Positions 30,851-38,836 of a stretch of DNA of 64,000 bases are shown here, in pieces. The notes beneath the pieces were generated by a model, which made no database searches, had not been told where the DNA came from, and worked only from the letters and a program-made list of their open reading frames with translations. Each line of letters opens with the position of its first letter. The first letter of the stretch is position 1. Made by a program: the position numbers and the translations under genes. The stretch is from NCBI RefSeq assembly GCF_013744875.1, contig NZ_CP059399.1, positions 5,084,001-5,148,000 of the forward strand, in the 5' to 3' direction. The stretch comes from Nocardia huaxiensis. Its GTDB lineage: Bacteria > Actinomycetota > Actinomycetes > Mycobacteriales > Mycobacteriaceae.

Positions 30851-31864
30851 ATGTCACCGGGTAACGGTCGGCCGGAGGACCTGTGGTCGCAGGTCACCGA
30901 CGTGTTCGAACCGATCGCGGACGACTACGAACCGCCCCGCGCCGGACGCGCGCCGGCGCGGGGACGGTCGCAGGGGCAGCGCTACGCGCTGATCGGCCTG
31001 GTGGTGGCCGTCGTGCTGGCGCTGGGCGTCGGCGCGTTCCTCACCGCCCGCCACTTCATCGGACCGGTCGATCCCGAAACCACTGCGCGGCAGACGGTTA
31101 CCGAGACCACCACCCCCGCCGCGGTGACCACCACCCCGTCCGGACCGACCACGCCGCCGGCCGCCGGCGCCGCACTATCCTCGGTGCTCGCCTGGATCAA
31201 GGCCGGCACCCCGGTAGACGCCGCCAACTTCCACACCGCGACCAGCGGCAACACCGTCAACGATCTCGGATCGGCGGTAGCCTTCACCAGCCCGTCCGGC
31301 AAGATCCGCTGCATGACCCCCACCGCGGGCACCAGCGTCCGGCAGGGCCTGACCTGCATGGCCGACCTCGACAACCCGCCCTCCCGCCCGGCGAACGCCC
31401 GCGGCAACTGGGTCCCCGGCTGGATCGACTTCCCCGGCGCCACCCTCGGCGTCGGCCACGTCCAAGGCGACCCCGGCCCCTTCCTGCTGGGCGACGGCCC
31501 CACCCTGAACTACGGCAGCCGCCTCACCTTCGACAACTACGACTGCCGCATGGACAAGGCCGGCCTGTTCTGCCTCAACCAATCCGAAAGCTCCGCAATG
31601 CAACTCAGCAGCGCGGGCCCCACCCCCTTCGGCTGCCTGTCGGAATACACCTCCACCGAATACGGCCTCTGGTACTCCTGCAACACCCCCGTCCCCACGA
31701 CCACCACGAAATCCACCCGCAGCGAACAACCCACCACCACCGCGGTCGCCGCGGTCGTGGGCCAGCCCTGCACGAAGGAAGGTCAGCGCGGTCGCGCCGC
31801 CAATGGCACGGCCCTGATCTGCGAGGCAGCCGGCGGCTCCGGTCTGCGCTGGTTCGTCGAGTAG
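30851..31864 (+). CDS. Membrane-anchored extracellular protein with DUF6636-like core
   Basis: This 337-residue protein starts at ATG 30851 with AGGAGATC upstream. A cytoplasmic N-terminus of about 45 residues (Arg/Gly/Pro-rich) is followed by one membrane helix (YALIGLVVAVVLALGVGAFL), then a Thr/Pro-rich linker (residues 80-110). The extracellular domain (about 150-270) contains AFTSPSGKIRCMTP, LTCMADL, NYDCRM, GLFCLN and FGCLSE, all paired-cysteine motifs. A second Thr-rich stretch and a small C-terminal Cys pair (PCTKEG and LICEAAGG) end it. The Thr/Pro linkers could be mannosylated. A perfect seven-base hairpin follows the stop. The function is unknown. Confidence 0.72.
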   Translation: MSPGNGRPEDLWSQVTDVFEPIADDYEPPRAGRAPARGRSQGQRYALIGLVVAVVLALGVGAFLTARHFIGPVDPETTARQTVTETTTPAAVTTTPSGPTTPPAAGAALSSVLAWIKAGTPVDAANFHTATSGNTVNDLGSAVAFTSPSGKIRCMTPTAGTSVRQGLTCMADLDNPPSRPANARGNWVPGWIDFPGATLGVGHVQGDPGPFLLGDGPTLNYGSRLTFDNYDCRMDKAGLFCLNQSESSAMQLSSAGPTPFGCLSEYTSTEYGLWYSCNTPVPTTTTKSTRSEQPTTTAVAAVVGQPCTKEGQRGRAANGTALICEAAGGSGLRWFVE

Positions 31865-31887
31865 CCGGGCACGCTGTCCGGCCCGGC
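31864..31887 (+). terminator. Perfect seven-base hairpin at the stop codon of the membrane-anchored protein
   Basis: GCCGGGC-N10-GCCCGGC begins on the last base of the TAG stop. There is no U-run. The next gene begins at 31962 with its own GGAGG site. Confidence 0.45.
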
Positions 31888-31961
31888 ATCCGACGGGCGA
31901 ATTTCGCAGGGGCCGATGAATTTTCGGGACGCGAACCGTCTGTAGTCGTGGAGGTGCCGGT

Positions 31962-32936
31962 ATGAGCGGAATCGTGGATGCGGCGGAGCTTCGGGAACTG
32001 TGTCTGGCGGCGGGGGCCGATGATGTCGGCTTCGCTGCGCTGGAGACGCCTGGGCTGGAGGGGGAGGTGGAGTATGTGCGGGAGGCGCTGCCCAGCACGC
32101 GGTCATTGATCGCGGTGTGTGTGCGGGTGGGGCGGGAGAACTTTCGGAGCCGGGCTGCCAGCAGTGTGAATACCGAGATCGATACGGCCATCCCGGTGCT
32201 GGATCGGATCGGGCACAAGATCAGTATTGCGCTGCAGGACCGGGGGTTTCGGGCGTTGTATCCGTCGGTGACGTTTCCGGTGGAGGCGCAGCGGCTGCCG
32301 AGCCGGGGGTGGACTGTGTCGCACAAGCCGGTGGCGGTGGCCGCGGGGTTGGGGCACATGGGGATTCATCGGTGTGTGATTCATCCGCGGTTCGGGAGCT
32401 TCATCGGGCTGGGGACCGTGTTGACCGAGGCGGTGATCACGCCGTATTCCCAACCGCTGGAGTGGAATCCGTGTTTGGGGTGCTATCTGTGTGTGGCCGC
32501 CTGTCCGGTGGGGGCGATCCACAATGACGGGAGTTTCGACTTCAACAGCTGCTATGCGCATACCTACAACCAGTTCGTGAACAACTTCGCGGACTGGGTC
32601 GAAACCATGGCGGACAGTGCGGATCTTGACGACTACAACGCGCGGATGAGTCCTCGGGAGACCACGCAGCAGTCGCGGCGGCAGTATCGGTCCGGGTACT
32701 GCGTGGCAGTGTGCCCGGCCGGGTCGGAGGTCATCGGGCCGTATCTGGATGATCGGAAGAAGCATCTGCAGCAGGTGTTGCGACCACTACAGCGCAAGCC
32801 GGAGAACGTATACGTGAGTCCGGGCTCCAATGCGGAAAACCATGTGCAGAAGATGTTCCGGGCGAAGACCGTGCGGCATGTGGACAGCGGGATCATGCCG
32901 CCGGACGGCATCGACGCGGCTCCGGAGGCGCGATGA
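31962..32936 (+). CDS. QueG-like 4Fe-4S reductase homologue, first copy
   Basis: This 324-residue cytoplasmic protein starts at ATG 31962 with GGAGGTG upstream. The N-terminal half resembles the cobamide-binding part of epoxyqueuosine reductase: LCLAAGADDVGFAAL, then KPVAVAAGLGHMGIHRCVIH followed by PRFGSF-x-LGTVL. The ferredoxin-like part has Cys171, 174, 177 and 181 (NPCLGCYLCVAACPVGAI), Cys197, and Cys247 and 251 (GYCVAVCPAGS). That makes seven of the eight Cys that two 4Fe-4S clusters would need, and the same seven occur in the next gene. Because tRNA queuosine genes are absent and two copies are present, the substrate is probably not tRNA. Its stop overlaps the next start by four bases. 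Confidence 0.78.
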   Translation: MSGIVDAAELRELCLAAGADDVGFAALETPGLEGEVEYVREALPSTRSLIAVCVRVGRENFRSRAASSVNTEIDTAIPVLDRIGHKISIALQDRGFRALYPSVTFPVEAQRLPSRGWTVSHKPVAVAAGLGHMGIHRCVIHPRFGSFIGLGTVLTEAVITPYSQPLEWNPCLGCYLCVAACPVGAIHNDGSFDFNSCYAHTYNQFVNNFADWVETMADSADLDDYNARMSPRETTQQSRRQYRSGYCVAVCPAGSEVIGPYLDDRKKHLQQVLRPLQRKPENVYVSPGSNAENHVQKMFRAKTVRHVDSGIMPPDGIDAAPEAR

Positions 32937-34030
32937 ACGACAGTGAGCGGCTGTGGAATCGGCTGCATGTGCCGGTGGAACGCGGGTCGGCCCAGCGGCC
33001 CCATCCCACCGTCGAGGCCGCGCGGAGACGAGCCACGGCGGAACCCGTTGCGCTCGACGCCGATTGGCTGCGGGAGCTGTGCCTGCGCGAGGGGCTCGAT
33101 GATGTGGGGTTCGTGGCTGTGTCCACGCCCGGTCTGGAAGAGGAGCGGGACTATGTGCTCGAAGCCCTGCCGGGGACCCGCTCGCTGATCGGATTCTGTC
33201 TGCGGACCAGTCGCGACAATCTGCAGAGCCGGTCCATCAGCGCGGCCAATCGTGATGTCGCGACCACGCAGGAACTGGGGCATGAGGCGGCGCGGCGGAT
33301 CTGCCTGGAACTGCAGCGGCACGGGGTGCGGGCGCTGTATCCGGCGGCCGGGTTTCCCGCCGAGATCCATCGCTTCCCCAATCGCAGCTGGGTGGTGTCG
33401 CACAAGCTGGTGGCGGTCGCGGCCGGGCTGGGCCGGATGGGATTGCATCGCAATGTGATTCACCCGAGGTTCGGCACCTTCATCACCCTCGGCACGATTC
33501 TGCTGGATCGTGAGATCACCGCGTACTCGCAGCCGGTCGCCTCGAATCCGTGTATCGACTGCGGGCTGTGCGTCACCACCTGTCCGGTGGGCGCCATTCA
33601 CGCCGACGGCGGATTCGACTTCGATGCCTGCTACACCCACAACAACCACCATGAACTGTCGAATTTCGCGGGCTGGGTGGAGGAGGTGGTCGACAGTGCC
33701 GATGCCGCCGACTATCGGCGGCGGGTCACCCCGACCGAGACGCTGGCGATCTGGCAGAGCCTGTCGTTCGAACCGCAGTTCCGGGCCGGATACTGTGTCG
33801 CGGTGTGCCCGGCGGGCAGCGATGTGCTCGGCCGCTACCTCGACGATCCGCAGGGACATGCGCGCGATGTGGTGCAGCCGCTCATGCGCAAACCGGAGTA
33901 CGTCTACGTCGACCCGGATTCCGCGGCGGCGGAGCATGTGCGGAAGCGATTTCCGCACAAGACGATTCGACCGGCACGTCAGGTGACAGTGCCCGAACCC
34001 GAGATCGATCCCCGGCCGGAGCGGCAATGA
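32933..34030 (+). CDS. QueG-like 4Fe-4S reductase homologue, second copy
   Basis: This 365-residue paralogue of the preceding gene starts at ATG 32933 within an ATGA overlap. It has about 40 extra N-terminal residues (RLWNRLHVPVERGSAQRPHP), then the same core: REGLDDVGFVAVSTPGLEEE, KLVAVAAGLGRMGLHRNVIH, PRFGTFITLGTILLDREIT and the cluster motif NPCIDCGLCVTTCPVGAI. The distal YCVAVCPAGSDVLGRYLDD also recurs. The strict conservation of spacing suggests a functional heterodimer or two successive reductions. The cupin gene follows with another ATGA overlap, so all three proteins are made together. Confidence 0.78.
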   Translation: MNDSERLWNRLHVPVERGSAQRPHPTVEAARRRATAEPVALDADWLRELCLREGLDDVGFVAVSTPGLEEERDYVLEALPGTRSLIGFCLRTSRDNLQSRSISAANRDVATTQELGHEAARRICLELQRHGVRALYPAAGFPAEIHRFPNRSWVVSHKLVAVAAGLGRMGLHRNVIHPRFGTFITLGTILLDREITAYSQPVASNPCIDCGLCVTTCPVGAIHADGGFDFDACYTHNNHHELSNFAGWVEEVVDSADAADYRRRVTPTETLAIWQSLSFEPQFRAGYCVAVCPAGSDVLGRYLDDPQGHARDVVQPLMRKPEYVYVDPDSAAAEHVRKRFPHKTIRPARQVTVPEPEIDPRPERQ

Positions 34031-34623
34031 CGACCACCAGCGAACTGCGACGCGATCTGCCCATCTTCGAGATCTACACCGGAGCGAACGGGGATCGGAT
34101 CGAACTGCATCCGTGGTTCTTCGTGGCGGGGAAGCAGTACCTGGGGCTGACCCGAATCCTGCCGCCCGGCACCGGAAAAGGGCCCGCGCACGTGCACACC
34201 GGCATCACCCAGTACTCGTTCCTGCTCGCGGGTCCGTCGGCGCGGTACCGGCGCGGCCTGCGCGCGGGCACCCTGAAAACCGGTGACGCTCTGGTCATTC
34301 CGCCGGGTGCGGCGCACGTCGATCCGTACAACGACACCGATGAGCCGGTCGTCGTGCGGACGGTCTATACGCCGGGCCCGGTGTGGCTCATGTCCTACGG
34401 CAAGACCCTCGGCCAGGCCGTGCGCGATGGAAACGTCAACGCCCAGCACGAATTACGTCCAGCGCACCTGCTGTTGATGCTCGGCACACCGGGTTCGGTG
34501 ACCTTCGCCGCGAGAGTTCCCCTCGCACTCCAGCGTCGGGTCATGCTCCCGCTGGCCACCCGGATCGCCCGCCGCCGCGGCTACGCACCGGCTGCGGGCC
34601 TGCGCGGGCACATCTTCCGGTGA
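34027..34623 (+). CDS. Cupin-domain protein
   Basis: This 198-residue protein starts at ATG 34027 (ATGA overlap with the second Fe-S gene). The cupin core has motif 1 GPAHVHTGITQYSFLLAG (two His and a Gln in place of the usual H-x-H-x3,4-E) and motif 2 GDALVIPPGAAHVDPYNDTD with the third His. It can therefore bind a metal, but the Glu ligand seems replaced. About 60 C-terminal residues are basic and hydrophobic (PLALQRRVMLPLATRIARRR), perhaps membrane-touching. As the third gene of the operon it may bind or isomerise the substrate of the two reductases; this is inference. Confidence 0.75.
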   Translation: MTTTSELRRDLPIFEIYTGANGDRIELHPWFFVAGKQYLGLTRILPPGTGKGPAHVHTGITQYSFLLAGPSARYRRGLRAGTLKTGDALVIPPGAAHVDPYNDTDEPVVVRTVYTPGPVWLMSYGKTLGQAVRDGNVNAQHELRPAHLLLMLGTPGSVTFAARVPLALQRRVMLPLATRIARRRGYAPAAGLRGHIFR

Positions 34624-34636
34624 ACCCGCTCGCCGG

Positions 34637-35485
34637 TCAGACGTCGGCTCCCCAATGCTGCTCCAGGAGAACGCCTCTGCTGGCCAGCCAGGCCATCGGA
34701 TCGACCTTCTGCCCGGCCGGATTCCAGATTTCGAGATGCAGGTGCGGGCCGGTGGACCAGCCGCGATTGCCCACTGTCGCAATCACTTCACCGGCCTGCA
34801 CATACTGTCCCGGCGCCACATAGAAGTCGTTGACGTGACCGTAGACGGCGATGGTCCCGTCGTCCTGCTGCACCCGCACCCACTGCCCGAACCCGGACGC
34901 GGGCCCGGCGTCGATCACCGTGCCGCTGAACGCCGATCGGATGGGTGTGCCGAGTGCGTCGGCGATATCGACGCCGTAGTGGAACGACCCCCAGCGGGCG
35001 CCGAACTCGGAACTGATCTCGCCACCCACCGGCATCACGACCGGCGGTGCGACCGGGGCCGGGGCCGCGGGCTGCACCACGGGCGCGAGCGTCTCTTGCA
35101 GATTCTTCAGCGCCTGCTCCGCCTGCGCGAGCGGACCCGCGATCTCCGCGGGCAGCCCGGCCAATCCGAACGGCGCCGCCACCGGCGCGGGCGAATCCAC
35201 CACGGGCGCAGCCTCTTCGACGACCTCCGTCACCGGCTCGACGTCGGTCTCGGCACTACTGTCCTGGCCATCGGACGGCAGCGGCGCGGCATAGGCGACG
35301 GCGGGCGTGAGCTGAGCGGTGGCGGCCAGCAGCGCGCCGGTGGCCACCGCCGTCCCCGCGACCGCCCGCACGCGCGGGGCGACAGCGGATTTCGCGCGAT
35401 GGGAGTACGAGCGCGGCTCGGATTCGGCATCACCGAGGAGTTCGTGAACGGACAGGGAACCGGAGGTCGGTCGATGAAGCGGCAC
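34637..35485 (-). CDS. Secreted M23 family metallopeptidase
   Basis: This is a peptidoglycan endopeptidase-like protein of 282 residues from GTG 35485, which has AGGA six bases upstream; GTG 35524 would add 13 residues. A basic cytoplasmic stretch precedes the hydrophobic AVAGTAVATGALLAATAQLT, with signal cleavage near AYAAP. A Pro/Ala/Val/Glu-rich linker follows, then the LytM domain: EFGARWGSFHYGVDIADALG (H-x3-D zinc ligands) and STGPHLHLEIW (H-x-H). All zinc ligands are present, so the enzyme should be active in the cell wall. No SH3 or LysM domain was seen. Its leader is GC-rich and may be structured. Confidence 0.85.
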   Translation of the reverse strand: MPLHRPTSGSLSVHELLGDAESEPRSYSHRAKSAVAPRVRAVAGTAVATGALLAATAQLTPAVAYAAPLPSDGQDSSAETDVEPVTEVVEEAAPVVDSPAPVAAPFGLAGLPAEIAGPLAQAEQALKNLQETLAPVVQPAAPAPVAPPVVMPVGGEISSEFGARWGSFHYGVDIADALGTPIRSAFSGTVIDAGPASGFGQWVRVQQDDGTIAVYGHVNDFYVAPGQYVQAGEVIATVGNRGWSTGPHLHLEIWNPAGQKVDPMAWLASRGVLLEQHWGADV

Positions 35486-35595
35486 GGCGTGTCCTAGCGT
35501 TCGGTCGGCGCTCCCTGCCTCCACCTCTGCGGCTGCGGTAACGATCGGGCCTACGCCGGTGTGGAGACAGTACTCCTCGAACCGCCCTCCGCGTG

Positions 35596-35626
35596 ACAGT
35601 TCTGAAATCTTCGATCTTCAGTCTGT
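35596..35626 (-). terminator. Interrupted hairpin after the 127-residue hypothetical gene
   Basis: The stems ACAG/CTGT, CTGAA/TTCAG and ATC/GAT are nested, with small bulges and a TTC loop. On the minus strand it follows the stop at 35640 by 14 bases and precedes the M23 gene by about 70. It is a likely terminator, or part of the M23 leader. Confidence 0.4.
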
Positions 35627-35639
35627 CCGGCGGCCGTGC

Positions 35640-36023
35640 TCAGGAGGCGTCGAGGACGCTCGCGGGCACACCGTAGGGAAGGAACCGGACCCGCCGACGC
35701 TCATCGGTATTGTCGCGGTGGGCGCGCAAGGCCTCGAGCTCGTTCGGGAAGACCTGATCGACCCGGGCGGTGCCATCGTCGTCCACGGTGTAGATGGCCC
35801 ATACGCCGCTGCCGGTTTCGCCGGTGGTCTCGGCCTCCGGTTTCGGTGCGCGCGGGCGCTCGGGCTGGACGAACTGGCCCACCAGGGACGCCAGCGTGTT
35901 GATGGCCGAACGGTCGAGGTACTGCCCGGCCTTCCCGAAGAGCTCGCGGAATTCGTCGCCGGCCTCCCGCATCGCGCGCTCGAAATCTTCCGGGTCGATC
36001 CCGAAGGGCCCGTTGGTTGCCAT
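35640..36023 (-). CDS. Conserved-looking hypothetical protein, 127 residues
   Basis: The start is ATG 36023. The N-terminal half is acidic and helical (DPEDFERAMREAGDEFRELF, then GKAGQYLDRSAINTLASLVG); a Pro/Glu linker follows. The C-terminal half is a small beta-rich domain: GVWAIYTVDDDGTARVDQVF, PNELEALRAHRDNTDERRRV and RFLPYGVPAS. The last part is common at the end of short actinobacterial cytoplasmic proteins, but no function is known. There is no signal peptide. It lies 34 bases downstream of the broken serine hydrolase gene on the same strand, so it may share its transcript. Confidence 0.65.
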   Translation of the reverse strand: MATNGPFGIDPEDFERAMREAGDEFRELFGKAGQYLDRSAINTLASLVGQFVQPERPRAPKPEAETTGETGSGVWAIYTVDDDGTARVDQVFPNELEALRAHRDNTDERRRVRFLPYGVPASVLDAS

Positions 36024-36057
36024 GGGCAAACTCCTGCAAACTGATTCGACGGTGTGT

Positions 36058-37236
36058 TCACCAGTCTCCCCGCGCGACCGGGAGTTCGCCACGTGCGACC
36101 CGATGCAGCGCGGCGGCCAGGCGGGCGTTCTCGGGGGCGGTGAAGGCGAAGGCGGCCCGGCGGCGGGTGTAGCCGTAGGTGAGGGTGGTGTGCGGATCGG
36201 CGAAACCGTCGGAGCCCGCGGAGCCGGTGTGACCGAAGGCCCGAACGCCGAGGAAGCGGTGGACGAGGGCCTTGGCCTCGAAACCCAGGGCGTAGGGGGC
36301 ATTGTCGCCACGGACGAGATCGGTTCCGGTGGAATGGATTCGGGTGATGGTGTCGATCGTTTCGGGGGTCAGCAGCGGTGGGCGTCCGTCGAACCCGGTG
36401 ATTGCCGCCGCGTACATGGCCGCCAGACCGCGTGCGCTGCCGACGCCACCGCCGGAAGCTTGGCCGGTGCGGCGCACCCGGGTGTCGTTGGGGATCGTCA
36501 TGACGTCGGCCGGGGTGAACCCCGGGGCGGAAAGATTGTAGGCGATCCCCGGAATGCTCTGCGGGGCAGGAGAATTCGCGGCGAAGGCCGATTCCGTCTC
36601 GGCGGTGGACCGCCAGGGGAGGATCGGCAGATAGCGGTGATCCAGCTGTTCGGGCAGGCCCAGATACACATCCAGGTCGTACGGCGCGCGAATACGCTGC
36701 TCGAACAGGTGCTGAATGGTGCTGCCGGTGATGGCGCGCACCACTTCGCCGACGATCGCGTAGGTGACGAATCCGCCGTAGCCCTGCGAGAGACCCGGCG
36801 CGAAGACCGGACGCCGGCCCGCCAGGCGCTCGGCGATGATCCGGTCGTCGGCGAGCTCGGCCATCGTGAACCCGTCCTCCGCGCCGATGACGCCGGAGCG
36901 GTGGGTGAGCACCTCGCGAACAGTGATGTGCCGCTTGCCCGCGGCCGCGAACGCGGGCCAGAAGTCGGCGACCGGGCGATCGATGTCGAGCACCCCGTCC
37001 TGGATCAGCAGGGCCACCACCAAACCCGCGGCGCCCTTGGTGGAGCTGTGCAGCCCGGTGAGCGTCGTGCCGGTGACCTCGGCCCCGGCCCACAGATCCA
37101 CCACCAGCCGCCCCCGCACATACGCGGCGAGCTGCGCGCCGGATTCGCCGTTCTCCTCGGCCAGCACGGCGGCGAATTCCGTTCACACATCCTCGAATCC
37201 GTCGGCGACGGTGCCGTTCACGTCGATCGTGGTCAC
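36058..37236 (-). pseudogene. Beta-lactamase-like serine hydrolase (EstB type) with in-frame TGA at codon 18
   Basis: The natural start appears to be GTG 37236: GAGG lies nine bases upstream, and the first codons read VTTIDVNGTVADGFEDV, a usual start for this family. Then TGA at 37185-37183 interrupts the frame, and the rest continues without shift from TEFAAVLAEENGESG. Downstream the class C/esterase fold is intact: Ser-x-x-Lys in LHSSTKGAAGLVV, GYGGFVTYAIVGEVV, and the HTGSAGSDGFAD region in place of the K-T-G box. Homologues have Arg where the TGA stands, so a CGA to TGA change is the simplest cause. GTG 37167 could restart translation and give 369 residues, but no good ribosome site precedes it. 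Either a recent nonsense mutation or a sequence error. Confidence 0.65.
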
Positions 37237-37279
37237 AGCGGTGTTCCTCTCTCGTATGGGGATGGTGTTCCGCTGCTCT

Positions 37280-37334
37280 GACGTACGGCGGCGAGAAAAC
37301 GTGACCGGGTCACACTCGCGGGTCCGGAATCGTC
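37280..37334. promoter_or_regulatory. Symmetric, bidirectional ECF-type promoter
   Basis: Forward: GGTCACA (37308-37314), exactly 16 bases, then CGTC (37331-37334), reading into the sigma factor gene. Reverse: GGTCACG (37306-37300), exactly 16 bases, then CGTC (37283-37280), reading into the serine hydrolase gene. The two -35 elements together form the perfect palindrome GTGACC-G-GGTCAC (37301-37313). The ECF41 consensus known from the literature is TGTCACA-n16-CGTC, so both sides fit well. This implies that the sigma factor drives itself and its divergent neighbour. Confidence 0.65.
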
Positions 37335-37368
37335 ATACCTGCGGACATCTCGATCGAGGAGGTTTTTC

Positions 37369-38247
37369 GTGCACGATGACCGGTACCTGGCCGAGCGGTT
37401 CGAAGCGCACCGCACGCATCTGCGCGCGGTCGCCCACCGCATGCTGGGCTCGCTCACCGACGCCGACGACGCCGTGCAGGAGGCATGGCTGCGGCTGGCC
37501 CGCACCGACTCCGGCGAGATCGGCAATCTGGGCGGCTGGCTCACCACCGTGGTCGGGCGGGTCTGTCTGGACATGCTGCGCTCGCGCAAGGTCCGCCACG
37601 AGCAGCCCCTGGAGGACGGGCAGCTGCCCGATCCGATCGTCGCCCCCGAGTCCACCACGGACCCGGAACAGCAAGCGCTGCTGGCGGATTCGATCGGCCT
37701 GGGCTTGCTCATCGTGCTCGAATCGCTCAGCCCGGCCGAGCGGCTGGCCTTCGTCCTGCACGATATGTTCGCCATGCCCTACGAGCAGATCGCGCCCATT
37801 GTGGACCGCACCCCGCAGACCGCGCGGAAACTGGCCAGCCAGGCCCGTCGCCGCGTCCAGGGTGACGTGCCGCCGCCACGACCCGACCGCACCCGGCAGC
37901 GCCGCGTCGTGGACGCCTTCCTGGCCGCGGCCCGCGAGGGCGATTTCGAGGCGCTGCTGACGATCCTCGATCCGGAGGTGGTGCTGCGCGCCGACTCCGG
38001 AACCCTGCGGCTGATTCGCGGCGCGGACGCGGTCGCGGGCATGGCGGCCACCTTCCAGCGCATGGCCACGCTGTGCTGGGTGCACCCGGCCGTGGTCAAC
38101 GGCACGGCGGGCCTGGTGAATACCCTTGACGGCGACCCGTTCTCGATCATGAGCTTCGTCATCGCCGATGACCGGATCACCGCCATCGAGATCTTCTCCG
38201 ACCGCGCTCGCCTGAGCCGATTCGACCTGGCCGCGGTTGTCGGGTGA
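37369..38247 (+). CDS. ECF sigma factor with C-terminal SnoaL-like domain (SigJ / ECF41-like)
   Basis: This 292-residue protein starts at GTG 37369 with GAGGAGG upstream. Sigma region 2 spans about residues 8-75: HLRAVAHRMLGSLTDADDAV followed by QEAWLRL, then LGGWLTTVVGRVCLDMLRSR. A linker with QLPDP (residues 85-89) stands where ECF41 factors carry WLPEP. Region 4 spans 105-165, including LSPAERLAFVLHDMFAMPYE and APIVDRTPQTARKLASQARR. Residues 175-290 form a SnoaL-like fold that in this group replaces an anti-sigma factor and controls activity in cis. No anti-sigma gene is adjacent. The promoter in front of it carries the matching motif, which predicts positive autoregulation. The exact ECF group (41 or the related 56) is not settled. 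Confidence 0.88.
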   Translation: MHDDRYLAERFEAHRTHLRAVAHRMLGSLTDADDAVQEAWLRLARTDSGEIGNLGGWLTTVVGRVCLDMLRSRKVRHEQPLEDGQLPDPIVAPESTTDPEQQALLADSIGLGLLIVLESLSPAERLAFVLHDMFAMPYEQIAPIVDRTPQTARKLASQARRRVQGDVPPPRPDRTRQRRVVDAFLAAAREGDFEALLTILDPEVVLRADSGTLRLIRGADAVAGMAATFQRMATLCWVHPAVVNGTAGLVNTLDGDPFSIMSFVIADDRITAIEIFSDRARLSRFDLAAVVG

Positions 38248-38268
38248 GCCCCGGGGCAGACTGGGGGC

Positions 38269-38832
38269 ATGGGTTCTGGTTCGACGGCTCGGCCTTCGCC
38301 CGCGGATCTGGCTGCGGCGCAGGACCGGACGATACCCGATGTGATCGGGCCGGGATTGCGGGTGCTGTTCTGCGGCATCAACCCGGGGTTGTACTCCGGT
38401 GCGACGGGCCGGCATTTCGCGCGACCGGGCAACCGGTTCTGGCCGGCTCTGCACCGTTCCGGATTCACGCCCCGCCAGTTGCGGGCCGAGGAGCAGGAGG
38501 AACTGCTCGGCCTGGGGCTCGGAATCACCAATGTCGTGGCGCGCACCACCGCCAAGGCCGACGAGTTGAGCGCGGCGGAACTGCGGGCCGGCGGGCGTGA
38601 ACTCGTCGACCGGGTGGACCGGTATCGGCCGCGCGTGCTGGCCGTGCTCGGCATCGGCGCCTACCGGACCGCCTTCGGCAGGCCGAAGGCCACCATCGGT
38701 CCGCAGCCCGAGCGCATCGGCGACACCGCGCTGTGGGTGCTGCCCAATCCCAGCGGGCTCAATGCGCACTACACGCTCGACGCACTGGCCGCGGAATTCC
38801 GCGTACTGCGCGCGGCGGTCGCTGACGGCTGA
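38269..38832 (+). CDS. mug: G/U mismatch-specific DNA glycosylase (Mug)
   Basis: This 187-residue member of the uracil-DNA glycosylase superfamily, Mug/TDG branch, starts at ATG 38269. Motif 1 is VLFCGINPGLYSGATGRHFA, with the catalytic-loop Asn; the insertion region RPGNRFWPALHRSGFTPRQL is typical of Mug. Motif 2 is VLPNPSGLNAHYTLDAL (N-P-S-G-L-N). It removes uracil, ethenocytosine or other damaged bases opposite G. The gene follows the sigma factor by 21 bases on the same strand and may be co-transcribed with it. That would link a DNA repair enzyme to the ECF regulon, but this is inference from spacing. Confidence 0.9.
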   Translation: MGSGSTARPSPADLAAAQDRTIPDVIGPGLRVLFCGINPGLYSGATGRHFARPGNRFWPALHRSGFTPRQLRAEEQEELLGLGLGITNVVARTTAKADELSAAELRAGGRELVDRVDRYRPRVLAVLGIGAYRTAFGRPKATIGPQPERIGDTALWVLPNPSGLNAHYTLDALAAEFRVLRAAVADG

Positions 38833-38836
38833 CGGA

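Noticed and set aside
35525..35640. A c-di-AMP (ydaO-type) riboswitch in front of the M23 peptidase, common for such genes in actinobacteria
   Set aside because: The leader is GC-rich and can fold, and contains a GAGGTGGAGGCAGGG stretch, but the hallmark C-C-G-A-C-A-G-C-T-A-A-C-C element and the paired G-A-A-C-C loops were not found.
37183..37185. TGA read as selenocysteine in the serine hydrolase gene
   Set aside because: The family has no selenoprotein members, homologues carry Arg there, and no SECIS-like hairpin was evident just downstream.
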